NCBI RefSeq assembly: GCF_003597395.2
Contig: NC_133777.1
Span: forward strand, 9,855,361 to 9,919,360
Source of the DNA: Chelonoidis abingdonii
Taxonomy: Eukaryota > Chordata > Testudines > Testudinidae
DNA length: 64,000 bases
Direction of reading: 5' to 3'
Shown: positions 12,870 through 22,774 of the stretch, one piece after another
Position numbering within the stretch: position 1 is the first letter of the stretch
How the letters are laid out: each line of letters starts with the position of its first letter
Notes under the pieces: model-generated
Seen by the model: only the letters and a program-made list of their open reading frames with translations
Database searches by the model: none
What the model was told of the DNA's origin: nothing
Position numbers and translations under genes: made by a program

Positions 12870-13689
12870 CCAAGCTTTAAAAATATATTTTCTCTATATT
12901 AGCCTTTGTTTACTGTGTGCTTTGGGAGTCAATGTCATTCTTCCTCAAATAATCTCAAAGAGTGGCTGACTCTTGAGAAAGAATATATGTACCACCTAGC
13001 CATCATGTCAGCTACTCAAACAGATACTATCTTTTGATTTACCTTACTTTGAAAACACCACAGTGCCAGCATCTCATCTTTATATTCGATATATGCATCA
13101 AACCTACTCAGCTCCCATCCCATCTTCCTAATATACTTCCCACTTGAAAATTTTACAGCCATTTTAACCATTTGCAGCATACATCTTGAAACCCTCCACT
13201 CTTTTCATGCAATATAGGTAGTCTGCGGTATAAACATCAATAGATATGGTTTAAGATGTCCACAGTTACAGGCAAAATGCCAAAGTATTCCTGGTATGAT
13301 ATCCTCAGATCCTGGGCTTCCTGGTGGAACTGACAAGGAGGGTATCCTGATTGTAAATGTCAGTTATGCCTTACCCACCAATTTCTAGAATGTCCTCTCA
13401 TTTTTTTAAAATTGATACATATGTAAAACCTGAAGTCCATGTTACCTAAGATTTTTTTTGTCTAGGAGTAGCTATGTTAATTTAATAAATACTGTAAAAT
13501 TAATAATAAATATAATAAATATCTAGGTTCAGGAAGGAATGTTTGCCTTGGGATCAGATTGGCAGAGACCTTGTGGTTTTTTCGCCTTCCTCTGCAGCCT
13601 GGGGCACAGGTCACTTGCAGACATAAACTAGGGTATATGGTCAATTCTCTATAACTTTAAGTCTTTAAACCATGATTTGAAGTTTTCAG
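12870..13689. other. Unassigned non-coding sequence
   Basis: AT-rich, including a TAATAAATA-rich patch near 13485-13520. No gene seen. Confidence 0.55.
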
Positions 13690-13816
13690 TAACTCAGCTA
13701 GAGGTTAGGGGTTTATTACAGGAGTGGGTGGATGAGGTTCTGTGGCCTGCAATGTGCAGGTGGTCAGACTAGATGATCATGATGGTCCCTTATGACCTTA
13801 AAGTCTATGAGTCTAT
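13690..13816 (+). mobile_element. CR1 LINE 3' end
   Basis: Contains the CR1 tail phrase CAGACTAGATGATCATGATGG and then CCTTATGACCTTAAAGTC, ending in TATGAGTCTAT, the short tandem tail typical of CR1. Equivalent tails occur at 30070-30110, 37590-37645 and 55065-55120. Strongly 5'-truncated. Confidence 0.85.
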
Positions 13817-14305
13817 ACATCTCACGCTTATACATCTTTCATCTAAAAGTAGTACTAACTACACAAACCCCATAAAGTACTTATACAAAGACACTGTTCG
13901 CTACTACTGAATTGAAATACTGTAGTTTAGGTGATACTACAATCTGCTTCAGACAGAGACAGGCAATACCTTTAGGACCCCATGTAGGACATTTTCAACA
14001 TGTTCTATACCCAGCATTATCACTAAACTGTTCTTTCCCTTTGTCTATGCATCAATTTGTGTTAGTTTTGTAACTCTGGCTGTAAACTGGCCTTTTAGGC
14101 AGTTTGTCAGGAATTCACGTAAAAATTGGAGGGGTTTTAAGTCCTGCCTTTGCTACAAATTTTGCAGTATAGGAAGACTGTTGCTCACAAACACGTTGCA
14201 TAGTGCCAAAAAATGTAGAAACTGCCAGATATGATGACTTAGAGGAACATACTGTAACGCATGCTATATGGGACTATATAACTGGTCTAAATAGTCTGGC
14301 AGTAG
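13817..14305. other. Unassigned non-coding sequence
   Basis: No gene or repeat recognised. Confidence 0.55.
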
Positions 14306-14310
14306 CCAAT

Positions 14311-15279
14311 TGTGGTAATAGCCTCCTGGCCCAGATCTGGACTTTAGCGTCCAAAACCTGGGTGCTTACCTGAAACTCCCCCAAGCTCACTACCAGCTTG
14401 GATATTCTCGCTGCCACCAGGTCAGGAATTTATAGGGCCTGACCCCCCTTTCCTCTCTCTGGTGTCCCCAACCCTTCCTTTGGGGGACCCCCAGATTCCC
14501 AATCCCTTGGAGTCTCAGAAGCAGGAGAGATAACCCCTTCCCCCCTCCTTCCCAGGCTTCCTCCTGGTCTAGCTTGCGCATACCAAGAAACCTGTTTCTC
14601 TGCTTCCCAAGAGATAAGCGTTCTATTCCCTCAGGACAATTGAGATGCAAAATACCAACAGCTTGGCTTTGCCTTACTAGAAAAAGAATCTTCCACAAGT
14701 CTTGAAAAAGAAAGCTTTATATAGGAAAAGAGACAATACAGACTAATAACTTGCATAAACATTTATACAGGCTCCTACTTAAGAAAATCTGAATAACCCA
14801 GTCTGATTTAAAAAATAGCCAATTTAAATAGACCAGCAATCACATACATGTAAATACAACACAAAGCTCCTCATAGCCGAATTACTTTGCTTCCTTTTGT
14901 ACTCACAGATGTTTAGGAGAAGGGTTGAAAGCAGAGGTAGTTAGAAGCAAAGCTTGTTTTCTCACAGCCGAGGAAAACAACAAAGACACAGCAATCCACA
15001 TCTGTACATACAACACAAAGCTCCTCATAGCCGAATTACTTTGTTTTCCTTTGTACTCACAGACTTTTAGTAGAATATTTGAGATAAGATGGAGTTAGAA
15101 GAAAACTTGTTTACCCATAGCCGAGAAAACAACAAAGACCCCCAGTATACAAATTCCCGCCCCTGACTTTAAACAATCCAGTTCTCTGATTGGTCCTCTG
15201 GTCAGGTGTTTGGTTCTCTTTGTTCCCCCTTTACAGGAAAAAGAAAATTAACCCTTACCTTACCTATCTACTTATGACA
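14311..15279 (-). mobile_element. Solo LTR with 5-bp target duplication
   Basis: On the minus strand it runs TGTCATAAG...TTACCACA, so it has TG...CA ends. It is bounded by perfect 5-bp repeats CCAAT at 14306-14310 and 15280-15284. On the minus strand a CCAAT box (ATTGG at 15189) precedes GTTTAAAG, supporting that orientation. It is 969 bp long. No internal retroviral genes adjoin it. Confidence 0.8.
14855..15140. repeat. Tandem duplication inside the LTR
   Basis: A unit of about 154 bp (14855-15008) is repeated, shortened, from 15009 to about 15140. Both begin TACAACACAAAGCTCC and contain CTCATAGCCGAATTAC and AACAACAAAGAC. The copies have diverged by substitutions and small deletions. Confidence 0.85.
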
Positions 15280-15394
15280 CCAATACCGACATCATCAGAA
15301 AAAGGTGAAAAAACTCTTAATGCATGTTTTCATTTGTACAGTCTTGTACACATGGCCAAATTACCTCCTGTGCCTCTCAGATGATCAGCATGTA

Positions 15395-15515
15395 GTAGCA
15401 CTGATCACTTGCACAGTACTATTCATGTTCCAAATGCTCTACACACATTAACTAATTAATCCTCACAATACTCCTGTGAAGTAGGTTAGTAAGTATTAGC
15501 ATATACCCTGAAGCA
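15395..15515 (+). mobile_element. MIR-like SINE relic
   Basis: Contains ATTAATCCTCACAATACTCC followed by TGTGAAGTAGGTTAGTA, matching the MIR phrase of the type 'taatcctcacaacaaccctatgaggtaggt'. Both ends are eroded. Confidence 0.6.
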
Positions 15516-15559
15516 TGAGATTTGATTACCTTTATCATTATTTTACCTCCTATGTTACC

Positions 15560-16044
15560 TCATAAAAAGTTCCAACAATGTTTTTATATCCAGCTACACC
15601 ATTTGAGCCAAAGGCCTCCTGTGGCAGTGAATTCTACAGGTTGGGCATGAATATAGGAATATTTGTTCTTATTTGTTCTAATTTTATTGAGTAAACCATT
15701 GCTCTAATATATTGGCACACTAGAAGAAGGGACTAAAAAGTTTTCATTGTGTCTTTATTTTGAATACTGTGCCTCAGTACAGAATAATTCTGGCATTTTT
15801 TATATCTTCTCAGACAAGTCCAAATTCAGCTGTTGTTATCACTGAAGTAAACAGAGATCCAGAGTGTAAATCAGAGCAGATTATGTCCTTTATGGAGAAA
15901 AGTCTTTCTATATCTTTAACCATTTGCATTGCCATTCTTTGGACTATCTCAATCCCTGCTATATATATTTTAAGGGAATGTCCAAAACAGGATACATTAC
16001 CCTAGATGAAAGCATACCATTAGTTCAGTATAATGGCATTACTA
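15560..16044 (-). mobile_element. Old CR1/L3-like LINE, left part, antisense
   Basis: Eroded reverse-complement CR1 3' sequence, including CTGTGGCAGTGAATTCTACAGG (the 'fragile' UTR phrase also seen at 29385-29410 in younger form). It is interrupted by the Tigger element and resumes at 18338. Confidence 0.6.
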
Positions 16045-16046
16045 TA

Positions 16047-18335
16047 CAGTGGAGTTACATCATACGTGCATTTAACTTACGTGAATTCAACTATACGCGC
16101 GCAATGAGTGTATGCCCCAGAGTGAGCGTGAGATAGGACACGTGACTCTGCTGTTCCCTCAGTCAGTCTCAGTTCCTGCGTGTCTCTCATAGTGTGAGCA
16201 TCTCGCCGCGCTGAGTGTGATTCTAATGTTTAAAGATACATGTTTTTCATATAACATGTCCCCTAAACACAAGTCAACTACTTCATCTGGTGCTCAGCTG
16301 AAGAAACAGTGATCTGTTCCAACGCTGGAAGAAAAACTGGCTGTGTTGGACTTATTGAGAGATGGTATGTCGGTCTCCAACGTGGCGTGTAAATATGGCC
16401 GCAATGAATCTAGCATCCGTGCCATCAAGATTCAAGAGAGAGAAATTCGTCAAGCTGCGGCATCAAGTGCTCCAATAACTACTAAGGTGATGAGCTAGGT
16501 GTGTGATAAGACTTTAGTGAAGACTGAAAAGGCATTAAACTTATGGCTGGAAGACATGAACCATAAACATGTGCTTATTGATGGCAACATGTTGCGAGAA
16601 AAGGCTCTTAGCCTCTATGCACTGCTCAAACCTCCCGCCAAAGAAGGACAGCCTTCCAGTGAGAAGGAATTCAAAGCCAGCCAAGGTTGTCTTAACAGTT
16701 TTAGGAACCACTTCAACCTCAAAAACATGCAGACTACTGGTAAAGCTATATCTGCCAATGAAGAGGCAGCAAAAGCCTACCCCGAACAATTAAAGAAAAT
16801 CATAGAAGAAAAGGGCTATCTTCTGTAACAAGTTTTTTAATGCTGACGAGACTGGGCTCTTTTGGAAAAAAAATGCCAAACCACACTTACATTTCAAAAT
16901 CAGAAAGACAAGCCCCTAGCTTCAAAACAGCTAAAGACCATGTGACTATGTTGTTTTGTGGCAATGCGGCTGGGCATTTAATAAAGCTGGGCTTGCTTTA
17001 CAGGCTGAAAATCTCTGTGCCCTAAAAGGCAAGAACAAAAATCTACTGCCTGTGTTCTGGCAAGCAAATAAAAAGGCTTCGGTGATGGCAGTATTATTTC
17101 TGGATTCGTTCCACAAGTGTTTCATTCCGGAGGTCAAGCGGTACCTCATAGAGAAAGGACTTGACTTTAAAGAGCTGCTGGTCGTAGAAATGCTTCTGGC
17201 CACCCTGACGCACTCCGGTTTGCGCATAATCATGTTGAAGTCACCTTTGTCCCCCCACAATACCACCTCCATCCTCCAACCTCTCAACCACGGTGTGATT
17301 CGCTGTTTCAAGGCCACGTACATGAGGCTTACATTCTCACAGATGCATATCACTATGGAAGTTGATCCCCATCTTAATTTGATGGAGTGTTGGAAGTCCT
17401 TCAACATTGCCAATTGCATCACTTATATTAAAAAGGCAATGGATGCAATCAAGCCTGAAACAGTCAATGCATGTTGGCAAAACCTATGAAAGAATGTGTG
17501 ATTGATTTTAAGGGTTTCCCAACCATTCACAAAGAAGTGAAACGCATTGTTCAGGTGGCCAGGCAAGTGGGTGGTGATGGCTTCATCGACATCCTTGAGG
17601 AAGAAACTGAAGATTTAACTGAGAGCCATAGAGAAACGTTGACTAGCGAAGAGTTAGAGGAAGTGATAAAATCGTCTACAGAAGACGAAGGTGATGATGA
17701 CAAACAGGAAGAGCCAGCAAGTTGGAATCTTCATAAACTTGCTGAAGTGTTCCAGGCAGCGAAACACTTGAATGATTTAATTTCTGAATACGATCCCTCT
17801 GAATACGAAGCCTCAAAATCACACCTAGTATTATGGACGATTTGAGACCATATCAAGAAATGTTTGAGCATCTCAAGAGACAACAGCGACAGTTGCTGAT
17901 CACCATGTTTTTCAAGAAAAAACAACCAGCAGCAGAAGAGCCTGGCCTATCAACTCCTGGCTCAACATCAAGCCCTGATGATCCTCCAATAGTGTCATCA
18001 TTGTTGTAGACTAACAAGAATATCCAGGATGAATGGTGAGTGGTTAGGTTTACTGTTTTCCTTTTTTATTCTTTCATTCTTCCATCTCTCTCTTTCTCTC
18101 TCTCTTTTATGTAATTAAAAATATAGTACTGTTAAATTATATTTTGCATATGTACTCTTTATTATATACTGTACATTACTGTATACATTATACATATTAC
18201 TGTACAGGGTTGTATATTGTACACAAAACCATGTATACTGTACTTTTTGGGTGATTTAAGGGATTTTTCAAGGATAATTTTGACTATATGTGCTGACTTT
18301 ACAACCTAACCCCCGCCTAAGATGTGACTCCACTG
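16047..18335 (+). mobile_element. Tigger/pogo-type DNA transposon, near full length
   Basis: The terminal inverted repeats are CAGTGGAGTTACATC at 16047 and GATGTGACTCCACTG ending at 18335 (one mismatch), flanked by TA on both sides, the pogo/Tigger target site. The 2289-bp length suits an autonomous Tigger. It carries a single decayed transposase gene and sits inside an older antisense CR1 whose two halves flank it. Confidence 0.92.
16256..18009 (+). pseudogene. Tigger transposase, disrupted
   Basis: The product would bind the transposon ends and cut and paste it in the nucleus. The start is the ATG at 16256 (MSPKHK). Next comes a CENP-B-type helix-turn-helix (TLEEKLAVLDLLRDG...), a second DNA-binding domain around 16500-16800, the first catalytic Asp in NADETGLFWKK (about 16840-16870), the conserved NTTSILQPLNHGVI block at about 17260-17300, and an acidic C-terminus ending at the TAG at 18007. 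Damage: in-frame TGA at 16310, TAG at 16496 and TAA at 16826; a one-base insertion near 16837; a one-base deletion near 17188 that destroys the second catalytic Asp/GH block in frame; a compensating shift near 17253; and a further shift near 17820. The longest intact stretches are 16956-17489 and 17471-17845. It is a fossil, not a domesticated gene. Confidence 0.9.
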
Positions 18336-18337
18336 TA

Positions 18338-18935
18338 TCTTGTCTCCCTATTTTAAGGCACCCAAACATCCTATTTGTTTTGTAATGCCACTACCCACTG
18401 GGCAGATATCTTCAATGAACTATCCATAATGATTCATTGAGCTATCCAAAGCTTTCCTTCAGGGCATCCCACAAATTCAAAGCCCACCAGTGTTTTTAAC
18501 GTTTATACTACTTTTTGTCAATGTGCAATAATTATATTTACTCGAGTTAATTTTTTTCAGCCATCAAGCTGCCCAGTCAAGCAAATTTAAACATCTAGAG
18601 CTTCTCAGTCCTACATAGTTTTACTAAAAACCAACAACTTAATGTCATCAGCAGATTTCACCAGCTGGATGCCTCTTCCTTCCCCAAAAATTAAAGAATA
18701 CATTAAAACACTGGACCCAGTACTAATCCTATTCAGTTCTCTTCACTCTGAAGGGCAACCATCAACTATACTTTGGTTTCCTATTGCTTGGCAGTTTTTA
18801 ATCTGCAACAAGACTTCATTCTCTTGTCTTGTGGTTATACATTTTCCTTAAAGATAAACTGAAGAGTTCCAAGTTAAAAACATATTTGTAAGGTTCCAAA
18901 AGCAGAATCTATTAAATTAATATTTAAAAACAAAA
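18338..18935 (-). mobile_element. Old CR1/L3-like LINE, right part, antisense
   Basis: Continuation of 15560-16044 beyond the Tigger insertion. Recognisable antisense blocks include CATTGAGCTATCC, GCTGCCCAGTCAAGC, TGTCATCAGCAGATTTCACC and CTGGACCCAGTACTAATCC, the order expected of CR1 near its RT end. Highly eroded. Confidence 0.65.
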
Positions 18936-19064
18936 AAAGAGGGGTAGTCATGTTAGTCTGGATCTGTAAAAAGCAACAAAGAGTCCTGTGGCACCTTATA
19001 GACTAACAGATGTATTGGAGCATAAGCTTTCGTGGGTGAATACCCACTTCGTCAGACACATGAC
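18936..19064 (-). mobile_element. Penelope-like repeat, truncated
   Basis: Member of the family also present at 20923, 22633 and 25667: GGGGTAGTCATGTTAGTCTG, then GTCCTGTGGCACCTTATAGAC, TAACAGATGTATTGG and a hammerhead-like hairpin. Assignment to Penelope-like elements is inference from the ribozyme-like core, the inverted-repeat copies and the 11-13-bp TSDs of its relatives. A crocodilian/turtle MITE family is the alternative. Confidence 0.65.
19018..19055 (-). ncRNA. Hammerhead-ribozyme-like motif
   Basis: On the minus strand: CUGACGA (19055-19049), fitting the core CUGANGA; one extra A; stem II GUGGGU/ACCCAC with loop AUUC (19047-19032), six perfect pairs; GAAA (19031-19028); stem III AGC/GCU closed by UUAU; and then C as the expected cleavage base (19018). 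Preceding GUGU could pair with ACAU downstream as a short stem I, but with an unpaired CAAU. The extra A and weak stem I leave activity uncertain. Hammerheads are documented in Penelope-like elements. Confidence 0.5.
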
Positions 19065-19754
19065 TTTGTCGCTTTTTTTTTTTAAATGTAATTAACACAG
19101 TAGTTTTACAAAATTGCTTCTTAAATTCCTGAGAAATCTGAGCACCAGATTTTCTGGTTTTCTCTGAAACAATAAGTGACACCACAATTACCATAATATA
19201 AAGCAAGGGAATGAAAACAGGCATATAAAATTAAATGGTTCTTTCAAACTCAGGCTTATGGTACTGTATTTATGATGATGACATTTACCCTGGCAAAGAA
19301 ACCGGAAAGTCTGCAGTTCAGATTTCTCAGAATCTTTGAGAGCTTGAGACAAAAGGCACCATAGAAGTGGGAAGTATTCTTATTCTTATTACTGAGGTGA
19401 TTATATGCATTTTATTGAAATACAAAGCTTGTTTCAGTTTTAAACAATGGATAATATATATAGTGCACTGATTTCCTGGTTTGGAACTTTATCAAGGAGT
19501 TTGGAATTTTTTTCCTTCAAAAATCTTTATCTTTCACCGCTAGTAGTCTATTCTGAGTGAGATTATCTAATGTTCTTTTTTTTTAAATCCTAGCAAATTT
19601 TATACATTCAGTCATTTTACCTTCTAGTTTATCAACTATTAGAATTGCATAATCTTTATGTAAGCACTGCATAATCTTCTCTGATAAAAACTGTGCTGGT
19701 TTGATCTGATTAGATTATACTTAATCAAGCATACTTTTCTAATCTTACAATCTA
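19065..19754. other. Unassigned non-coding sequence
   Basis: AT-rich, with a T tract at 19073-19083. No gene seen. Confidence 0.55.
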
Positions 19755-19870
19755 AAACCCAGATTCTGCAAATATGTATGCATGTGAATGCAATGGATCT
19801 ATTCACATGCTTAAAGTTAATCATGTGCTTAAGTGCTTTGCTGGATCAGCACCTTACAGGATTGTGTCCT
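19755..19870. repeat. Palindromic dispersed repeat relic
   Basis: Contains CAGATTCTGCAAATATGTATG, CACATGCTTAAAGTTAATCATG and GTGCTTAAGTGCTTTGCTGG, the hallmarks of a short palindromic repeat common in sauropsid DNA (recalled). Similar fragments lie at 38085-38130 and 55685-55765. Confidence 0.45.
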
Positions 19871-19998
19871 TAATGTATAAGAATGTAAAGTGGGTTAAGG
19901 ATTCTTCCTTAGGCGATTCAGTCTCTGTTAAGTTCACACTGAATCACCATGAAAGTGCCTTTGGAATGGGAATTTCCACAGTAATGATAAATGAAAAA

Positions 19999-20030
19999 TA
20001 TATATATATATATAATATATATATATATAT
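19999..20030. repeat. (TA)n microsatellite
   Basis: Two TA runs separated by one phase slip. They create the isoleucine/tyrosine repeats in the overlapping open frames of both strands, which are therefore not genes. Confidence 0.95.
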
Positions 20031-20284
20031 TCCAAATACACATACACATACTTTATCATCTACTTTAATTGGCTCTTCGCTTGAATTCTTAAAGAATGTC
20101 AGCAGACTAGTGGATAAAGGAGAACCAGATGACAATTTATTTGGATTTTCAAAAAGACTTTTCAAAGCGTCTCACCAAAAGCTATATAAGGAACTAAGTA
20201 GTCATAGGATAAGAGACAAAGTGCTGTCAGGTATCAGAAACTGGCCAAGAGATGTAGAGAGAATAAATAATAATACCACCACCT

Positions 20285-20418
20285 AGCTCTCATATGCAGC
20301 CTCTCATCAGTAGATCTCAAAGTGCTTTATGAAGTGAGCTTCATTATCTCCATTTTACAGATGAGGAAACTGAGGCCCAGAGAGTGGTGAAATAACTTAC
20401 CCAAGGTCATGCAGTAGC
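20285..20418 (+). mobile_element. MIR SINE
   Basis: Contains CATTATCTCCATTTTACAGATGAGGAAACTGAGGC-type sequence (20342-20376) and CTTACCCAAGGTCATGCAG, diagnostic of the MIR 3' half in forward orientation. Confidence 0.8.
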
Positions 20419-20419
20419 C

Positions 20420-20922
20420 CAGGATCTTGATTATTGCAACATCCTTCTCTCTGGCCTTGACAAGTGCAACCTTGTCCAACGTTGCTGCAAAGATCATCCT
20501 CCTTGCCTCTCACTTTAACCATGTTTCCCCTCTCTTTGCATCCCTCCACTAGCTCTCTTTTCTCTATTGCATCAACTATGCTTGTCTTCACCTTTCAAGG
20601 TCCTCCATAGTCTATTCCCACTCTACTTATCTCTCATTTGCTATTGAGATGTTGACTCTTGCCTCCACTTGAGCTGTGGTGCCAGCCTCCATTGCCCACT
20701 GGCTAAACTTTCTTCCCTGCTGCCACTCAGGCTTGGGAAGAGCTGCCCACAAACATCCACAAAACTAACTCATTATCCGCTTTCAAAACCCTCCTTAAAA
20801 CACTTAATTGGCATGATGCCTACAAAGAAAACCCAAAACTGACAATGACTAGACAACTGGTGTGCTGAAACTACTGCCTGTCATGCTAACTAGTTGTGTC
20901 TCACTGTTTCCTTGTACTCCCT
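20420..20922 (+). mobile_element. L2-like LINE, 3' ORF part
   Basis: The broken plus-strand frame reads DYCNILLSGL near 20431, followed by blocks typical of the L2-clade RT C-terminus and the following UTR. It is interrupted by a Penelope-like repeat and resumes at 21164. Stops and frameshifts are frequent. Confidence 0.65.
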
Positions 20923-21163
20923 AGTATCAGAGGGGTAGCTGTGCTAGTTTGTATCCACAAAAACAATGAGGAGTCCAGTGGCACCCTGAAGACTAACAGA
21001 TTTATTTGAGCATAAGTTTCATGGGTAAAAAACCCCACTTCTTCAGATGCATGGAGTGAAAATTAGATACAGGCATCTGAAGAAGTGGATTTTTACCCAA
21101 GAAAGCTTATGCCCAAATAAATCTGTTAGTTTTTAAAGTGCCACCGGACTGCTCATTGTTTTT
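20923..21163. mobile_element. Penelope-like foldback repeat with 12-bp TSD
   Basis: Two arms in opposite orientation (about 20955-21050 and 21072-21163) share the sequence of the 18936 repeat. The element is bounded by perfect 12-bp repeats CTTGTACTCCCT at 20911-20922 and 21164-21175. Each arm carries CUGAAGA (minus strand 21046-21040; plus strand 21077-21083) followed by a damaged stem II and GAAA. A TSD of this length fits target-primed retrotransposition better than a DNA transposon. Confidence 0.8.
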
Positions 21164-21350
21164 CTTGTACTCCCTGTCTGCCTTATCCATCTGCTGTCTC
21201 TTGCCTTATATTTTGATTGTTAGCTCTTTGGACTGCGGAACATCTTTTTGTTTTATGTTTGCACAGAGTCATTATCGGTGACTGGGGCTTCTAGGTGTTA
21301 AAGGAGTAGTTGCTGGAGTAATAGTTATTATATTATGAATACTAATATTG
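21164..21350 (+). mobile_element. L2-like LINE, 3' tail
   Basis: Resumption of the LINE at 20420-20922: CTGTCTGCCTTATCCATCTG, TTAGCTCTTTGGACTG, GTTTGCACAGAGTC and a TATTATATTA-rich end. The same tail family occurs at 51870-52035. Confidence 0.65.
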
Positions 21351-22621
21351 AAGTGCCTTATTTCTCTCCATTCTGCTTGTCCTGTTTTGAACTATTGTGC
21401 AACCCCATTTTATTCTTTTTTTATTGACTCTGATTCTCACTTTGACTCTTTCACTTTCATATAAATTAAAATGCCACTGCTACCACCAGACTAAGACAAA
21501 ATGAGACTGATACTTTTATTTCAAAGTCAAGTTAAATTTCTAATTTCTAACTAATATTATGGACAATGTACAGCTTTTTTAACCTTTTAATACCAAAGAA
21601 TAATATCTAGTATTTCTTTATTTATTCACTGTTCTGCTAAAAGGCATCTTGCTGCTGCACATCATGGGTCACGGGGGAGAAAAAGATTACCCTTTGCAAG
21701 GTCATTACTTCTCTCCTGAGCATATGGATAGGGAATGGGTGAGCATAGCCCTGACCCCATCCTCATGGCAAACTTAGCCGAGCTGACACAGAGTAGGAGG
21801 GTTATTTCCCACTGCTAATAAATCAGGAGTTATAGCTTTGTTAATGGAACGGGAAACCCTATTGGAACAAGTAGTAAGAATCAAAATGGGGAAACTTTTT
21901 TTCAAAAGGTTGACCCCCAAAATTAAATCTTAAAATGGTTAAGACTAGATTTTTACATTAGTGTTTTATAAAGTACAAGTTCAGATTATTTCATGTACTT
22001 CTGGTAAATCCCTTTTGTTTGTTTACTAAGAGGAGAAATTCAGGATTTCCATGAGAGTGAAACATTAATGACCATTTGCTAACACATGAAAGTAAAAAGA
22101 AAAAAAAAATCCAGATTTTTTAAAGTGCTTTGATAATCGTGCCAATGAAAGACACTGCTATGATGTTATTTCACAGGCATGAATGAAACTTTAGGGACTG
22201 CAAGATTTAAATGATTAGTGGATCAATCTGCATCTACCTAGACATTTTAGATCAATTTTCATATTGTTTCGTCATCTAACCTAATACATATGCTCTTGGT
22301 ATAACTCAAGGGATCTCAAATAAAATAAGGTAAATTGTTTAAAATGATTTGGGTGTCTATTATGCTCTGACATAAAAAACCTGCCTGTCATTACCTAACA
22401 CAAACTTACTCATAGAACAGGGAAAAAAATTATTTGGAATACTTAATGAACATATATTTTGCTGTGATGATGATTAAAATGTAGCACCTAGCAATAACTA
22501 CTGTCATTTATTTGAAAAGATGAAGCAAATATCCCATTGGGAACTGTGAGTTCCAGGGTTTATCATGTAACTCCCAGAGACCCATAATTCATTAGCCCTA
22601 ACAATGAATAACAAAATAACT
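21351..22621. other. Unassigned non-coding sequence
   Basis: No gene or clear transposon recognised in 1.3 kb of AT-rich sequence. Confidence 0.55.
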
Positions 22622-22632
22622 CTAAAAGGCAT

Positions 22633-22763
22633 CAAGGATCAGAGGGTAGCCGTGTCAGTCTGTATCCACAAAAACAATGGGGAGTCCGGTGGCACCTTAA
22701 AGAATAACAGATTAAAGACTATCTGTTAGTCTTTAAAGTGCCACTGGACTCCTTGTTGTTTTT
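22633..22763. mobile_element. Short Penelope-like foldback lacking the ribozyme core
   Basis: Inverted arms GAGTCCGGTGGCACCTTAAAG and CTTTAAAGTGCCACTGGACTC nearly meet. Flanking 11-mers CTAAAAGGCAT (22622-22632) and CTAAAAGGTAT (22764-22774) match at 10 of 11. It ends in TTGTTTTT, as does the copy at 20923. Confidence 0.8.
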
Positions 22764-22774
22764 CTAAAAGGTAT

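Noticed and set aside
16946..17422. 158-codon minus-strand open frame
   Set aside because: It is the reverse shadow of the Tigger transposase segment at 16956-17489.
19774..20286. 170-codon plus-strand open frame
   Set aside because: It crosses a palindromic repeat relic and a TA microsatellite; the isoleucine/tyrosine run comes from the microsatellite.
18936..22763. Foldback repeats as a crocodilian-type MITE (Chompy-like)
   Set aside because: The inverted arms would fit, but perfect 12- and 13-bp TSDs and the ribozyme-like core fit a retroelement better. Not fully excluded without family alignment.
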